Shown in pieces: positions 8,330 through 20,231 of a stretch of 64,000 nucleotides of DNA (positions within the stretch are counted from its first letter, which is position 1; each line of letters begins with the position of its first letter). Both the position numbers and the translations under genes were made by a program. The DNA is from Campylobacteraceae bacterium (GTDB lineage Bacteria > Campylobacterota > Campylobacteria > Campylobacterales > Campylobacteraceae), in the NCBI GenBank assembly GCA_031284315.1, contig JAITAB010000026.1:1-64000 (forward strand), given 5' to 3'. Under the pieces are notes generated by a model. It did not search any database and was not told the DNA's origin. It saw only the letters and a list, made by a program, of their open reading frames with translations.

Positions 8330-8409
8330 GTTACACCCTGCCTTTTATTTTTTATTAGAATACTTTAGTCAAATCAACTCAAGTATTGTGATTTTACTTG
8401 TGTTAGGTA

Positions 8410-8438
8410 TTGACATTTTAGACCAAATATTGTAAAAT
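8410..8438 (+). promoter_or_regulatory. Promoter of groES-groEL
   Basis: Consensus -35 TTGACA (8410-8415) and -10 TAAAAT (8433-8438, with upstream TG) separated by 17 bp. The expected start point, about 8445, falls inside the CIRCE-like repeat that follows. Confidence 0.85.
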
Positions 8439-8443
8439 TCCGT

Positions 8444-8466
8444 CACTCATTTAAGTTGAGTGCTAA
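8444..8466 (+). promoter_or_regulatory. CIRCE-like operator (HrcA site), left arm degenerate
   Basis: CACTC, nine bases, GAGTGCTAA. The right arm is the exact CIRCE half; the left arm keeps only its five inner bases instead of TTAGCACTC. The 9-bp spacing is exactly that of HrcA operators, and the site overlaps the expected transcription start, as a repressor site should. Confidence 0.75.
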
Positions 8467-8493
8467 AAAATCAATATTTGGAGGACGAATAGC

Positions 8494-8763
8494 ATGAAGT
8501 TTCAACCGCTGGGTCAACGAATTTTAGTTGAAAGAGTTGAAGAACAGACAACTACTGCGTCAGGCATTATTATACCTGATAATGCAAAAGAAAAACCTTT
8601 GCACGGAAAAGTGCAGGCTGTAAGCGAAGAGGTGAAAGAGAAGAAATTGGTCAGTGCGGGCGATACTGTCGTATTTGCCAAGTATTCAGGCTCGGAAATC
8701 ACGCTTGATAAAAAAACATATTTAGTCATGAACATTGAAGATGTTCTTGGAATTTTAAAATAA
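8494..8763 (+). CDS. groES: Co-chaperonin GroES
   Basis: An 89-residue protein starting [16 protein letters not shown], with the mobile loop region ([17 protein letters not shown]) and the closing [13 protein letters not shown]. Forms the heptameric lid of the GroEL folding chamber in the cytoplasm. GGAGGA lies upstream of the ATG. groEL follows after 9 bases, so the two are one operon under the promoter and CIRCE-like operator upstream. Confidence 0.98.
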   Translation: MKFQPLGQRILVERVEEQTTTASGIIIPDNAKEKPLHGKVQAVSEEVKEKKLVSAGDTVVFAKYSGSEITLDKKTYLVMNIEDVLGILK

Positions 8764-10413
<1,650 letters not shown>

Positions 10414-10432
10414 TTTCGTTCATTTTTGCAAT

Positions 10433-10457
10433 CCTGCCTTTTGGGCGGGTTTGTTTT
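10433..10457 (+). terminator. Terminator after groEL
   Basis: Short stem CCTGCC / GGGCGG (one G-U pair) followed by TTTGTTTT, 20 bases after the groEL stop. A second perfect 11-bp hairpin (GCAGGCTTTCA / TGAAAGCCTGC, 10458-10481) follows at once and may act as a backup. Confidence 0.75.
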
Positions 10458-10481
10458 GCAGGCTTTCATGTGAAAGCCTGC
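10458..10481. terminator. Second hairpin downstream of groEL
   Basis: 11-bp perfect inverted repeat with a 2-nt centre, followed by ATTTTCTGC and, further on, TTTTTT. Likely backup terminator or transcript 3' stabiliser. Confidence 0.5.
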
Positions 10482-10823
10482 ATTTTCTGCATGTTTTTTA
10501 AAATCACAGTTTTTTATATTTGTTAGATTTTGCATAAAAGGTTTTGCAATCTTTTATCGCTTTCGTTTGCAAAAGCGCATGCAAGTTTTTTATTTTTAAA
10601 TATTTTAAAAGCCAAAAGCGTTTTTTATTCCCAAATTTTGACCGTTTTACTATAAAATTTTTATAATATTTACCTTAAAATTATAAAAACTGTTTTGCTA
10701 CAAAATTACTCGCTTGCAAAATAGTAATGTTACTAAAAGTTACATATATCTTTCAAATTTCTTTTTGCCATATACTTCACGCCTATAATAAAAAAGCAGT
10801 GAAATAATTCATAAGGAGAAAAT
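10482..10823. promoter_or_regulatory. acs upstream region with a -10 box
   Basis: 342 bp of very AT-rich DNA with no gene. A consensus TATAAT at 10784-10789 sits 34 bp before the acs start; no convincing -35 is visible, which is usual for sigma-70 promoters in this phylum. AAGGAG precedes the start codon. Confidence 0.5.
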
Positions 10824-12770
10824 ATGGCGCAAATTTATGAACCAAACCGCGCTTTCAGTAAAGAGGCGCGCATTAAAAACATGTGCGAATATAAAGAGTT
10901 GTGTTTGCAGGCAGAGGAGGATTATGAAGGTTACTGGACAAAATTGGCGAATGAAAAGATAGAGTGGTTTGAGCCGTTTCATACCGTACTTGACGAGAGT
11001 AATGCGCCGTTTTACAAGTGGTTTACGGGCGGAAAATTGAATGTAACACACCAGTGTTTAAGACGCCATCTTGATGTCAGGAAAAATAAAGCCGCGATTA
11101 TATGGGAGAGCGAATTTGGCGAAAAGCGCATCATTACATATTTGCAGCTCTTTTATCGTGTGAACCGCATGGCAAATTTGCTAAAAAATGGATTTGATAT
11201 CAAAAAAGGCGACAGGGTTATTTTATACATGCCGATGATTCCCGAAGCCGTATTTGCCATGCTTGCATGCGCAAAAATCGGCGCTGTCCATTCGGTAGTA
11301 TTTGGCGGATTTTCGGCTGAAGCTTTAAGGGACAGGATAGAAGACGCACAGGCAAAACTCGTTATAACGGCTGACGGCGCATTTAGACGAGGAAAACCTT
11401 ACATGTTAAAGCCTGTCGTTGATGAAGCGCTCGGCGGCGGGTGCGAATGCTGCAAAAAAGTCTTGATGGTGGAAAGAAATAAGGAGAGCGTCAATTATGT
11501 AAGAGGCAGGGATTATATATATAATGAACTTGTCATGCAAGAGTCTCAATACTGCGACCCCGAATACATGGAGAGCGAAGATCCGCTGTTTTTGCTTTAC
11601 ACATCGGGAAGTACGGGCAAGCCGAAGGGCGTTCAGCATTCAAGCGCGGGGTATATTCTCTGGGCGCAATACACGATGGAGCATGTATTTGACGTGAAAG
11701 AGAACGATACCTTTTGGTGTACCGCCGATATAGGCTGGATAACGGGGCATACATATATCGTTTACGGACCGCTTGCCATGGGCGCAACCACTTTTATATA
11801 CGAAGGCGCTCCGACATATCCCGATGCGGGGCGTTTTTGGAAAAATATAGAAGAACATAGAATAAATCAATTTTACACATCTCCCACCGCCGTAAGAATG
11901 CTCCATAAAGAGGGGGCAAATGAGCCTTCAAAATATGACCTTGGCAGTTTAAGGGTTTTGGGTACTGTCGGCGAACCGATAGACCCTGACGCTTGGGCGT
12001 GGCTTAGAGAGACTATAGGAGGAGGCAGATGTTCCATCGTAGATACTTGGTGGCAGACGGAAACGGGCGGACACATGATAACGCCGCTTCCGGGAGCCAC
12101 TCCGCAAAAGCCAGGATTTGCAAGCTTTCCGCTTCCGGGGATTTGTGCCGAAATTGTGGATAGCGAGGGCAATTTAACGCCGCGCGGCGAAAAAGGATTG
12201 CTCTGCATAACAAAACCATGGCCTTCCATGATAAGAACCATTTGGGGTGATTCTGAGCGTTTTGTGAAGTCGTATTTTAGCGATGTCAAAAAAAACGGCA
12301 AAAGCGTCTATTTCTCGGGGGATAGCGCGATAGTGGACGAAGACGGATATATTATGATAATAGGGCGCATGGACGATGTTATAAACGTATCGGGTCATAG
12401 ACTCGGAACCGCCGAAATAGAGGCTGTTTTGACGCACCATGAAAATGTCGCCGAAGCCGCGGTGGTAGGCAAGCCAAATCCCATAAAGGGCGAGGGAATA
12501 TTTGCGTATATCGTCCTGAAAGACACGAGCGGCATAGGCGAAGAGATAGAGATGATAAAGGAGTTAAACGCACTGATCATTAAACAGATAGGCGCTATCG
12601 CAAGACTTGACGAGATCAGGTTTGTGCCCGGTCTCCCCAAAACCAGAAGCGGCAAAGTGGTAAGGCGGATTTTGCGCTCCATCGCCAAAAATGAAGAGAT
12701 AAATCAAGATATCTCAACGCTTGAAAACCCTGCGATAGTGGAACAAATACGCATGCTTGAGGCAGGCTGA
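10824..12770 (+). CDS. acs: Acetyl-CoA synthetase (AMP-forming)
   Basis: 648 residues, the usual Acs length. Adenylate-forming motifs are all present: [15 protein letters not shown] (P-loop), [16 protein letters not shown] (acetate pocket and Trp), [31 protein letters not shown], and the C-terminal [11 protein letters not shown] with the catalytic, acetylation-prone Lys. It converts acetate, ATP and CoA to acetyl-CoA and AMP, letting the cell assimilate acetate. Single-gene unit; a perfect hairpin (12834-12858) follows. Confidence 0.98.
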   Translation: MAQIYEPNRAFSKEARIKNMCEYKELCLQAEEDYEGYWTKLANEKIEWFEPFHTVLDESNAPFYKWFTGGKLNVTHQCLRRHLDVRKNKAAIIWESEFGEKRIITYLQLFYRVNRMANLLKNGFDIKKGDRVILYMPMIPEAVFAMLACAKIGAVHSVVFGGFSAEALRDRIEDAQAKLVITADGAFRRGKPYMLKPVVDEALGGGCECCKKVLMVERNKESVNYVRGRDYIYNELVMQESQYCDPEYMESEDPLFLLYTSGSTGKPKGVQHSSAGYILWAQYTMEHVFDVKENDTFWCTADIGWITGHTYIVYGPLAMGATTFIYEGAPTYPDAGRFWKNIEEHRINQFYTSPTAVRMLHKEGANEPSKYDLGSLRVLGTVGEPIDPDAWAWLRETIGGGRCSIVDTWWQTETGGHMITPLPGATPQKPGFASFPLPGICAEIVDSEGNLTPRGEKGLLCITKPWPSMIRTIWGDSERFVKSYFSDVKKNGKSVYFSGDSAIVDEDGYIMIIGRMDDVINVSGHRLGTAEIEAVLTHHENVAEAAVVGKPNPIKGEGIFAYIVLKDTSGIGEEIEMIKELNALIIKQIGAIARLDEIRFVPGLPKTRSGKVVRRILRSIAKNEEINQDISTLENPAIVEQIRMLEAG

Positions 12771-12833
12771 GTTTTTCTGACATTGCAGAACGACAAGTTT
12801 TTGTAGAAAACGCATATCATGAAATTGGGGTCT

Positions 12834-12858
12834 CCAAAAGCGGCTTGTCCGCTTTTGG
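12834..12858. terminator. Hairpin downstream of acs
   Basis: 10-bp perfect stem CCAAAAGCGG / CCGCTTTTGG with a 5-nt loop, 64 bases after the acs stop. No T-tract follows, so intrinsic termination is uncertain. Confidence 0.45.
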
Positions 12859-13263
12859 GGCAAGAAGGCAAGAATAGATAATTAAAAATATTCTCTCCGT
12901 CATTTCGGCAAAGCGAAGCAATCCATGTTTTACAAAGCAAAAAAATTATTATGAAATACATGGAACAATCTTTTTTATCCGTATGTTTTATTATTTTTCT
13001 GGATTGTTTCGCCGTTGCGCTCTTTGCAATGACAGAATTATTGTCTTTAATTTATATTAATTTCCGCCTGCATAGAAATGACGGAAAGCGCGCATGATTT
13101 TGTCTGTCGTTAAAAGTGGGAATGACAAAAATATACTCTCTGTCATTATGAGAAGCAAGCGGTTTTGCGGCGATTATGGTAGTGTTTGGGCGATGTTTTC
13201 TTCCATCATTCCCGCGCGCTCGGGAATCCAAAACAAAAAATTGCAAAAATATTTTATCCGTCC
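12859..13263. repeat. Intergenic region built of degenerate palindromic repeats
   Basis: No gene. The stretch holds worn copies of two repeat families seen again near 20.9-22 kb: a GTCATTxCGGCAAAGCGAAGCAATCCA-like unit (12898-12924, and an inverted copy about 12998-13032) and a CATTCCCGCGCGCTCGGGAATCCA palindrome (13206-13230), which resembles the dRS3-type ATTCCC-N-GGGAAT repeats known from other bacteria. Confidence 0.55.
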
Positions 13264-13292
13264 TTGATTTTGGCTTTGGAATTGATTAAAAT
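13264..13292 (+). promoter_or_regulatory. Promoter shared by the Sel1-repeat paralogues (copy 1)
   Basis: -35 TTGATT and -10 TAAAAT at 17-bp spacing. The same sequence context recurs before the Sel1 genes at 20232 and 21137, so conservation of this upstream block supports it as the true promoter. Confidence 0.75.
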
Positions 13293-13327
13293 ACATGTTT
13301 GACATAAAAAATTTTAAGGAAATATAA

Positions 13328-14287
13328 ATGAAAATGGTTTTGAAGCTATTAGCCGCAGCGGTATTGTTTGGCAATTTGGCTTTTGCCGACGATTTTGACG
13401 AAGCTTATAAAGCTTACGAAAAAGGCGATTATGAAAAAGCGGCAAAACTTTATAAAAGAGCCTGCGATAAAGGAAGCGCCGCAGACTGCCATAAACTCGG
13501 ACGCATGTATCTTGACGGTAAAGGCGTTGAGATTGACGATATCAAAGCTATGGAACTTTTCAAAAATGGCTGCGATAAAGGATATGCCGACAGCTGCACC
13601 AATGCAGGATATATGCATAGCAGCGGCAGAGGCGTAAAACAGGACTTTTCCAAAGCCGTCAAATTTTATGAGAAGGGCTGTGATAAAGGAAGCGTTATAG
13701 GCTGCAGCAATTTAGGAAACACATATAAAAACGGCAAAAGCGTTAAGCAAGACTATTCAAAAGCTGCTGAGTTTTTCAAAAAAGCCTGCGATGGAGGAAA
13801 TATTGAAAGCTGCCATGAACTCGGATATATGTATTTTTTCGGCAATGGAGTAGAGCAAGATGATATCAAGGCTTTCAAATTGTTCGAAAAAGCCTGTGAC
13901 AGTGGAAATGCCGGCGGTTGCCATAGTCTCGCGCACATGTATTATAGTGGTAAAGGCGTAGAGAACGATGATATTAAAGCTTTCGAGCTATTGGAAAAAG
14001 CCTGCGATGGAGGAGTTTCTAATAGCTGCGTTTTTTTGGGAACTGAGTACAAGAAGAGTCCGTGGAATTTTGGCTTGGAGAAAAATGAAACCAAATCCGC
14101 TGAACTTTTCAAAAAAGCCTGCGATAATCAAAACGCTGAGGGCTGCCTTCGCTTGGGCTATATATATGAAAATGAGAAAAATAAAGGCAAAGCTATGGAA
14201 TACTACAAAAAAGCGTGCGATTTGGAAGGGGATCTGGCTATTAAGCAAGTAGCGTGCGGCTATTATGAGGATAAACTCAAAAAATAG
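13328..14287 (+). CDS. Exported cysteine-rich Sel1-repeat protein
   Basis: 319 residues. The first 20 residues (VLKLLAAAVLFGNLAFA) form a signal peptide with an AxA-type cleavage site, so the protein is exported. About eight Sel1-like repeats follow, each with CDKG, a paired Cys in xxC, and a GxMYxxGKGV turn; the cysteine pairs match the Hcp-type subfamily where each repeat is clamped by a disulfide. Known members include secreted proteins of Helicobacter; ligands are mostly unknown. Largest of the intact paralogues in this window. The final repeats are less regular than the others. Confidence 0.9.
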   Translation: MKMVLKLLAAAVLFGNLAFADDFDEAYKAYEKGDYEKAAKLYKRACDKGSAADCHKLGRMYLDGKGVEIDDIKAMELFKNGCDKGYADSCTNAGYMHSSGRGVKQDFSKAVKFYEKGCDKGSVIGCSNLGNTYKNGKSVKQDYSKAAEFFKKACDGGNIESCHELGYMYFFGNGVEQDDIKAFKLFEKACDSGNAGGCHSLAHMYYSGKGVENDDIKAFELLEKACDGGVSNSCVFLGTEYKKSPWNFGLEKNETKSAELFKKACDNQNAEGCLRLGYIYENEKNKGKAMEYYKKACDLEGDLAIKQVACGYYEDKLKK

Positions 14288-14358
14288 AGAAATTTTCCAT
14301 ATATCTGATTTTGGCATCGGAGAATTTATATCAAACAAAAATATTTAAAGGAGGCTTC

Positions 14359-14475
14359 ATGAAAGCGGTTAAAAATGATGTAGAAAAGATATTTGAGCGC
14401 GTCCGTTTTGATTTTGACGAAGAGTCGGGACAAAAATCATCAAAAAACATCAAACAAAAAACATATCAACAGTAG
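14359..14475 (+). CDS. Short ORF cut off by the distal end of CRISPR array 1
   Basis: Not in the ORF track. An unusually strong AAAGGAGG ribosome site sits 4 bases before an ATG that opens MKAVKNDVEKIFERVRFDFDE; the frame ends at a TAG inside the degenerate terminal repeat after 38 codons. The last codons are low-complexity (KSSKNIKQKTYQQ). This looks like the 5' end of a longer gene whose remainder was replaced when the array or a rearrangement landed here. Product unknown. Confidence 0.45.
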   Translation: MKAVKNDVEKIFERVRFDFDEESGQKSSKNIKQKTYQQ

Positions 14476-15336
14476 AAATTAATTTGAGAGTCTAGACTGA
14501 GAGTACTACGGCAGGTTTGACGGCATCTACAACAGTAGAAATTAATTTGAGAGTCTAGACATGCCGCGCGAGAGCGTATCGGCTGAAATCTACAAAAGTA
14601 GAAATTAATTTGAGAGTCTAGACCTCGCGTTAGGCGGGCTATGAGTTACGAATATCTACAAAAGTAGAAATTAATTTGAGAGTCTAGACTGCTATCCTTT
14701 AATAATTTTATGGTCATCATCTACAAAAGTAGAAATTAATTTGAGAGTCTAGACACTGTTTTAGTCCCGTCCGATATTTTCTATCTACAAAAGTAGAAAT
14801 TAATTTGAGAGTCTAGACGCCAAACCGCAAACACAAACAGAAGCGAATCTACAAAAGTAGAAATTAATTTGAGAGTCTAGACATCATATCCTTCTTCGGT
14901 AGTTCTTAAATCTACAAAAGTAGAAATTAATTTGAGAGTCTAGACACATATTTTTCATCTCGTCTTTGATTAATTATCTACAAAAGTAGAAATTAATTTG
15001 AGAGTCTAGACCGCACTAATTGAGAGTTATGTCAGGCGCATCTACAAAAGTAGAAATTAATTTGAGAGTCTAGACGAACTTGAAGAGAAAGACTTTAAAG
15101 AGTATCTACAAAAGTAGAAATTAATTTGAGAGTCTAGACCCTGGAAAGTGCTCTGCAAATTTCCAGTATCTACAAAAGTAGAAATTAATTTGAGAGTCTA
15201 GACCCTGTCTTACCATAAACTCTTGAATAGAGTATCTACAAAAGTAGAAATTAATTTGAGAGTCTAGACTTCCATAGCGGCCCGCGTGGCGTGATTAGAA
15301 ATCTACAAAAGTAGAAATTAATTTGAGAGTCTAGAC
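14462..15336 (-). CRISPR. Type V-A CRISPR array 1 (14 repeats, 13 spacers)
   Basis: 36-bp repeats, transcribed on the minus strand from a leader at its right end. The crRNA-type core AATTTCTACTTTTGTAGAT ends each repeat, as Cas12a requires. Spacers are 27-31 bp. The leftmost repeat (14462-14497) is degenerate in its last five bases and the next one has a TGTT loop, marking the old, leader-distal end. All repeats nearer the leader are identical. It lies 14 kb from cas12a but has the same repeat and leader as array 2, so the same Cas proteins should serve it. Confidence 0.98.
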
Positions 15337-15520
15337 TTTACACATAAAAATATAGCACAAAAGAGGCGATATTTCAATGTATTTTTCACTTTTTTTTGAA
15401 AACATATTTATCCCCCGTCATAAATAATGCATTTGACATTGATATGTTAAAGAACCGATGGCGTCATCATATAATACGATTCGTTAAAACAAACATAAAA
15501 AAATTAAGACTCGCCTTTGC
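15337..15520 (-). promoter_or_regulatory. Leader of CRISPR array 1
   Basis: 184 bp that match, in inverted orientation and with only about ten differences, the leader of array 2 (35174-35356). Homology stops at GCAAAGG on both sides. The near identity shows the two arrays derive from one another by duplication or rearrangement. A 61-residue ORF in the track here is not a gene. Confidence 0.9.
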
Positions 15521-15633
15521 GGTTCATATCAAATCCTATTGCCAAAGTTTAAAACTGCCACAGGCTTTGCATTTAACATAAAAAACGCGCAAATTTTTGC
15601 TGAATATATATCGGATTTAACATATCGCCGGAC

Positions 15634-15666
15634 TGCGAGTATTTACTCAAGTCCCGCATACTCGCA
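15634..15666 (+). terminator. Hairpin between array 1 leader and nifK
   Basis: 9-bp stem TGCGAGTAT / ATACTCGCA followed by GCATTTTT on the plus strand. No plus-strand gene reads into it, so it may be one of a paired set insulating nif from the array. Confidence 0.5.
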
Positions 15667-15683
15667 GCATTTTTAGATTATGG

Positions 15684-15713
15684 AATATCGGACAATTTTC
15701 GTTGTCCGATATT
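15684..15713 (-). terminator. Terminator of the nif operon
   Basis: 12-bp perfect inverted repeat AATATCGGACAA / TTGTCCGATATT with a 6-nt loop, starting 3 bases after the nifK stop on the minus strand. T-tract is short. Confidence 0.7.
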
Positions 15714-15716
15714 TTG

Positions 15717-17264
15717 CTACCTCACGCAGTCAAAGAAATAGTCTGTTTTGCCTGTATCTTTTGTCTGTTCGTCCAGATTGTCCAGCACGGCGTTTGTTAT
15801 CCATGTGAGAAGATTTAACGCGCCCTCGTACCCGCTGATGGAATATCTATGCAGATGGTGGCGGTCAAATATGGGAAATCCTATGCGGATTAGCGGCGTT
15901 TTTGTGTCTCTGTAAAGCTCTTTGCCGTAAACATTGCCTATCATAAAATCAACAGGTTCTGTGAATAAAAGGCTTCTTAAATGCCATAAATCCTTGCCAG
16001 ACCAGATATGAATCTCCTCTTTATGAGGACTTTTTTCAATAATAGCTTTCATGTCCTTTTCCAAATTTTTTCGCGGCGAGTTATGGCATAAAATATGCGT
16101 AGGAATAGCTCCCATTTCTATCAAAAACGACACAAGTCCCAGCAGAAAATCAGGATCGCCCCAAATGGCAAACTTCTTGCCGTGCATGTAAGGATAACTG
16201 TCCTGCATAGCGTCCACAAGCCGACCTCTTTGCAGCGCAAGCTCTTTTGGCACGCTTTTGCCTGTGAGTTCGGAGAGTTTCATCACAAAGTTATCGGTCC
16301 CGCCGAGTCCTATGGGATTTAGCGCGATATACTCCTGCGCCCAGTCATTTTTTACGGTTTTGCCGGTAGAGACGGTAGAGTATTTTTGCAGAGAAATCGT
16401 AGCTTTCGCTCTGTGCGCCGTTTTGGCAATGGCGATAGGCGTGCCGCCCGCGTAGAGTTTGTATTCGCCCGCAGGCGTATCCCACTGCTCTTTATGGTCG
16501 CCTATCATGTAGATTTTATCGCTGAATAAAGACGCTATTTTTTTTATCTCTCTCAAACTTCCAAGATATGTTTCAAATCCTGGAATGATATTGATGCGCT
16601 CTTCGTCTCTCTCTTCCCTGCTCTCAAGAGGATTTAACTCCTGCAAAATAGCGTTCATCATATTGTCATAACCCGTTATGTGGCTGCCTTGAAAAGATGG
16701 CGTATGCGCCGCAGGTATGAGCGTATCGTCAAGTTTGCCCTCTGCCTCTTTTTTAGCGCCTATTATGAAAGCGTTAAGGTCGTCTCCTATGACTTCCGCC
16801 ATATATGTAGTAGAGACCGCTATCATATCGGGTTTATACAAAGCTCTACAATTTAAAAGCCCCTCTTTCATATTTGCAAGTCCGCCGAAAACCGCCGCGC
16901 TTTCACTCATACTGTCGCTGACGCATGGAGTAGGCTCTTTGAAATGCCTCGTAAAATAACTCCTGAAATACGCCACGCAGCCATAACTTCCATGTACATA
17001 AGGCATTGTATTTTCAAAACCCAAAGCCGCCATGACGGCTCCTAACGGCTGGCATGCCTTAGCGGGATTTATCGTAATATGTTCGCGGGCAAAGTTTTTC
17101 TCTCTATACTCCCATGTTTTCGTCCACTCCGCAATATCCGCCGTTTTTTCGGGATTTACGGCCAACGCCGAACTCTCAAACTCTTTCTTTCTTTTCAAAA
17201 CCTCTTGATATTCAGGCTTTAAAAACAGCTTTTGTCCGTCCACTATTTGATTTATATCTTGCAT
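15717..17264 (-). CDS. nifK: Nitrogenase MoFe protein beta chain NifK, P-cluster ligand missing
   Basis: 515 residues, normal length and uninterrupted. Strongly Nif[56 protein letters not shown]. NifK carries three of the six cysteines that bind the 8Fe-7S P-cluster. Beta-Cys70 (CQPLG) and beta-Cys95 (GCVAYF) are here, but the third, normally in [12 protein letters not shown], reads [12 protein letters not shown] (codon TAT), so a ligand is lost. The Gln normally before GCVAYF is also Tyr. With these changes the protein should not support normal electron transfer. Last gene of the nif operon, immediately after nifD. Confidence 0.93.
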   Translation of the reverse strand: MQDINQIVDGQKLFLKPEYQEVLKRKKEFESSALAVNPEKTADIAEWTKTWEYREKNFAREHITINPAKACQPLGAVMAALGFENTMPYVHGSYGCVAYFRSYFTRHFKEPTPCVSDSMSESAAVFGGLANMKEGLLNCRALYKPDMIAVSTTYMAEVIGDDLNAFIIGAKKEAEGKLDDTLIPAAHTPSFQGSHITGYDNMMNAILQELNPLESREERDEERINIIPGFETYLGSLREIKKIASLFSDKIYMIGDHKEQWDTPAGEYKLYAGGTPIAIAKTAHRAKATISLQKYSTVSTGKTVKNDWAQEYIALNPIGLGGTDNFVMKLSELTGKSVPKELALQRGRLVDAMQDSYPYMHGKKFAIWGDPDFLLGLVSFLIEMGAIPTHILCHNSPRKNLEKDMKAIIEKSPHKEEIHIWSGKDLWHLRSLLFTEPVDFMIGNVYGKELYRDTKTPLIRIGFPIFDRHHLHRYSISGYEGALNLLTWITNAVLDNLDEQTKDTGKTDYFFDCVR

Positions 17265-18724
17265 TTACGCCTCCTCCTCTTTTTTCTCCTGGAGCTTTTG
17301 TATGCACCCAAACAGGCGAATTTAACGCCATATCCCGCGCAAAAACCGCAAAAGCGTCATATCCATGATAATGTCCGCTGTAATCCCAAGAATGCATCTG
17401 TCTGAAAGGCAGTCCCATCTTTTGAAACACATATTTCTCTTTTACGCCGCTTGCCACAAGGTCGGGTTTTAACTGTTTCACAAACTGTTCCAGCTCGTAT
17501 TCGTTTGTATCGTCATATATCAGCGTAGCGCCTGCCAATTCGTCTTTTGTTCTTTTATAATCGTCCCCATGTCCGAACTCGTATCCCGTGCCTATTACCC
17601 GCATGCCCAAATCCTCATAAGCGCCTATAACATGGCGCGGACGAAGCCCGCCGACATAAAGCATGACTTTTTTGCCTTCAAGGCGCGGGCGGTATTTGGC
17701 TATAACTTCATCTGTCATTTTTGTATATTTTGCTATGACTTCTTCCGCTTTTTTCTGTATGGTTTCATCAAATTGGGCGGCAATTTTTCTAAGACTTTCG
17801 GTAGTTTTTGACGGTCCGAAAAAGTTATACTCTATACATGGAATGCCAAACTCCTGTTCCAAATGCCTCACGATATAATTCATGCCTCTATAGTAGTGCA
17901 AAAGATTGAGTTTGGCTTTGGGGGTCATATAGCAAGCTCTTTGTATGTCGCGTCTCCGCTCCACTGGGCTATTACTCTTAAGCCTATCTCTTCAAGCAAA
18001 ATCCTTGAACTCCATGCGTCTCCGCCTATATTGTAATCGCCGATGATTACCACATCGTAAGGCGTGCTCTCAAAATCTTTTCTGTAAGATGTGTCGCTTA
18101 ACACCTCGTCTCTTAACATATCGTTTGCGATGTGATGTCCCAAACTTTGCGAAACTCCTCTGAAACCCTCGCATGAGACCGCAACAACGGGCTTGCCGCT
18201 CTCTTTTTTGTAGGCTCTGGCGACTGCTTGGATATCGTCTCCGATAAGTCCGACGGGACACTCGCTTTGAACGGTTATGCCGTTATTTAACGGAAAAAGC
18301 GAATCCAGCTCGGCAAGCGCGGCTTTTAACTTTTTATCTCCGCCGAAAACTATATCTTTTTCATTATAATCGGTCGTAAAATTCATCGTAACAAAAGTAT
18401 CCACGCCCGTTACTCCGACATAGTAATTTCTCCTACCCGCACGGCTATACTGCCCGCAGCCGATAGGTCCGTGAGATATATGTATCATATCTTTCACGGG
18501 TCCCCAAACAACGCCTTTGCTTCCAGCGTATGCACAGCCCTTTGACTCATAACGCCCGGAACCGTCTGCTTGTTGCTTTTTATTGAGTCGCATGCGCCTT
18601 TCACGCCTTCGGGCAAATCAACGCCGAGATGTTTTGCCCTATCTTTCCCGGCTTTTTCGGGATATGCTTTGAGCGCCTCTTCTATGGCGGCTCGCTGCAA
18701 ATTTTCCAGTATTTCCGTCGTCAT
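17265..18724 (-). pseudogene. nifD: Nitrogenase MoFe protein alpha chain NifD, frameshifted
   Basis: Three overlapping ORFs in different frames together make one NifD. Frame 1 (from 18724) runs to VPGVMSQR; the required [15 protein letters not shown] continues in frame 2, the break being at a GGG run near 18538-18540. Frame 2 ends at [15 protein letters not shown] continues in frame 3, the break near 17925-17940. A third slip near the C-terminus (about 17285-17295) explains why the last ORF overruns into nifK; the restored frame stops at 17265, just before the nifK ATG. P-cluster cysteines Cys62, Cys88 and Cys154 are kept, but the FeMo-cofactor ligand Cys275 (normally HCYR) reads HYYR. AAGGA ribosome site before the ATG. 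Confidence 0.92.
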
Positions 18725-18766
18725 TGTAAATCCTTAATTTTTAATTAAACTCATGCAACTTTAACT

Positions 18767-19108
18767 CTACAGATTCATGTCGTCAAGTTTTTTGCAAATT
18801 TCCGCCGTCTTTCCGCCGTCAACCGCTTTGCTTATTTCGCTGATTTGGTACTTGTTGGTATAAAAAACCATTTTATACTCGCCTCTGATTTCTGATTTTT
18901 TATAATAATCAACAAAAGCGGTGAACAAAAATGTGCCTTTCTCAACGCTGATAGTTTCAAGCTGTTTGCCCTCTCTTGTTTCGCTTGTAAGCTCCACCGT
19001 GCTGTAAGACGAAAGGTCGCCCGCTCCCGAGATGACCTTTTCTATAACTTTGTTAAACTCTATTTTGTTTCCTTTGCTTGCAGGAAAGTAATAACCGCAA
19101 ATAAACAT
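18767..19108 (-). CDS. Hypothetical protein between nifH and nifD
   Basis: 113 residues, intact, with an AAGGAG ribosome site. Sequence (FICGYYFPASKGNKIEFNKVIEK, EGKQLETISVEKGTFLF, TNKYQISEISKAVDGGK) matches no family I can name. It is not a NifI/PII-like protein: the PII T-loop and nucleotide motifs are missing. Its place inside the nif operon suggests an accessory role in nitrogenase synthesis, regulation or protection. Unlike its neighbours it shows no damage, although a small gene offers less target. Confidence 0.7.
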   Translation of the reverse strand: MFICGYYFPASKGNKIEFNKVIEKVISGAGDLSSYSTVELTSETREGKQLETISVEKGTFLFTAFVDYYKKSEIRGEYKMVFYTNKYQISEISKAVDGGKTAEICKKLDDMNL

Positions 19109-19128
19109 TTGTATCTCCTTATATTTAT

Positions 19129-20116
<988 letters not shown>

Positions 20117-20167
20117 TTAAAAACAACCCAAAATATGCGAAAAATTGCAAAAATATTTTATCTGCCC

Positions 20168-20196
20168 TTGATTTTCGCTTTTGAATTTATTAAAAT
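20168..20196 (+). promoter_or_regulatory. Promoter shared by Sel1-repeat paralogues (copy 2)
   Basis: -35 TTGATT and -10 TAAAAT, 17-bp spacing, within an upstream block nearly identical to that before the 13328 gene (including GCAAAAATATTTTATC further upstream). Confidence 0.75.
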
Positions 20197-20231
20197 AATA
20201 TCCTGAATAAAAAATATCCAAAGGAAGCAAA

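Noticed and set aside
15396-15581. 61-residue ORF MKTYLSPVINNAF
   Set aside because: It lies inside the CRISPR leader and its inverted copy at 35.2 kb does not keep the frame; no ribosome site.
18767-19108. NifI (PII-like) regulator between nifH and nifD
   Set aside because: That position can hold nifI genes, but the ORF lacks the PII T-loop and nucleotide-binding motifs.
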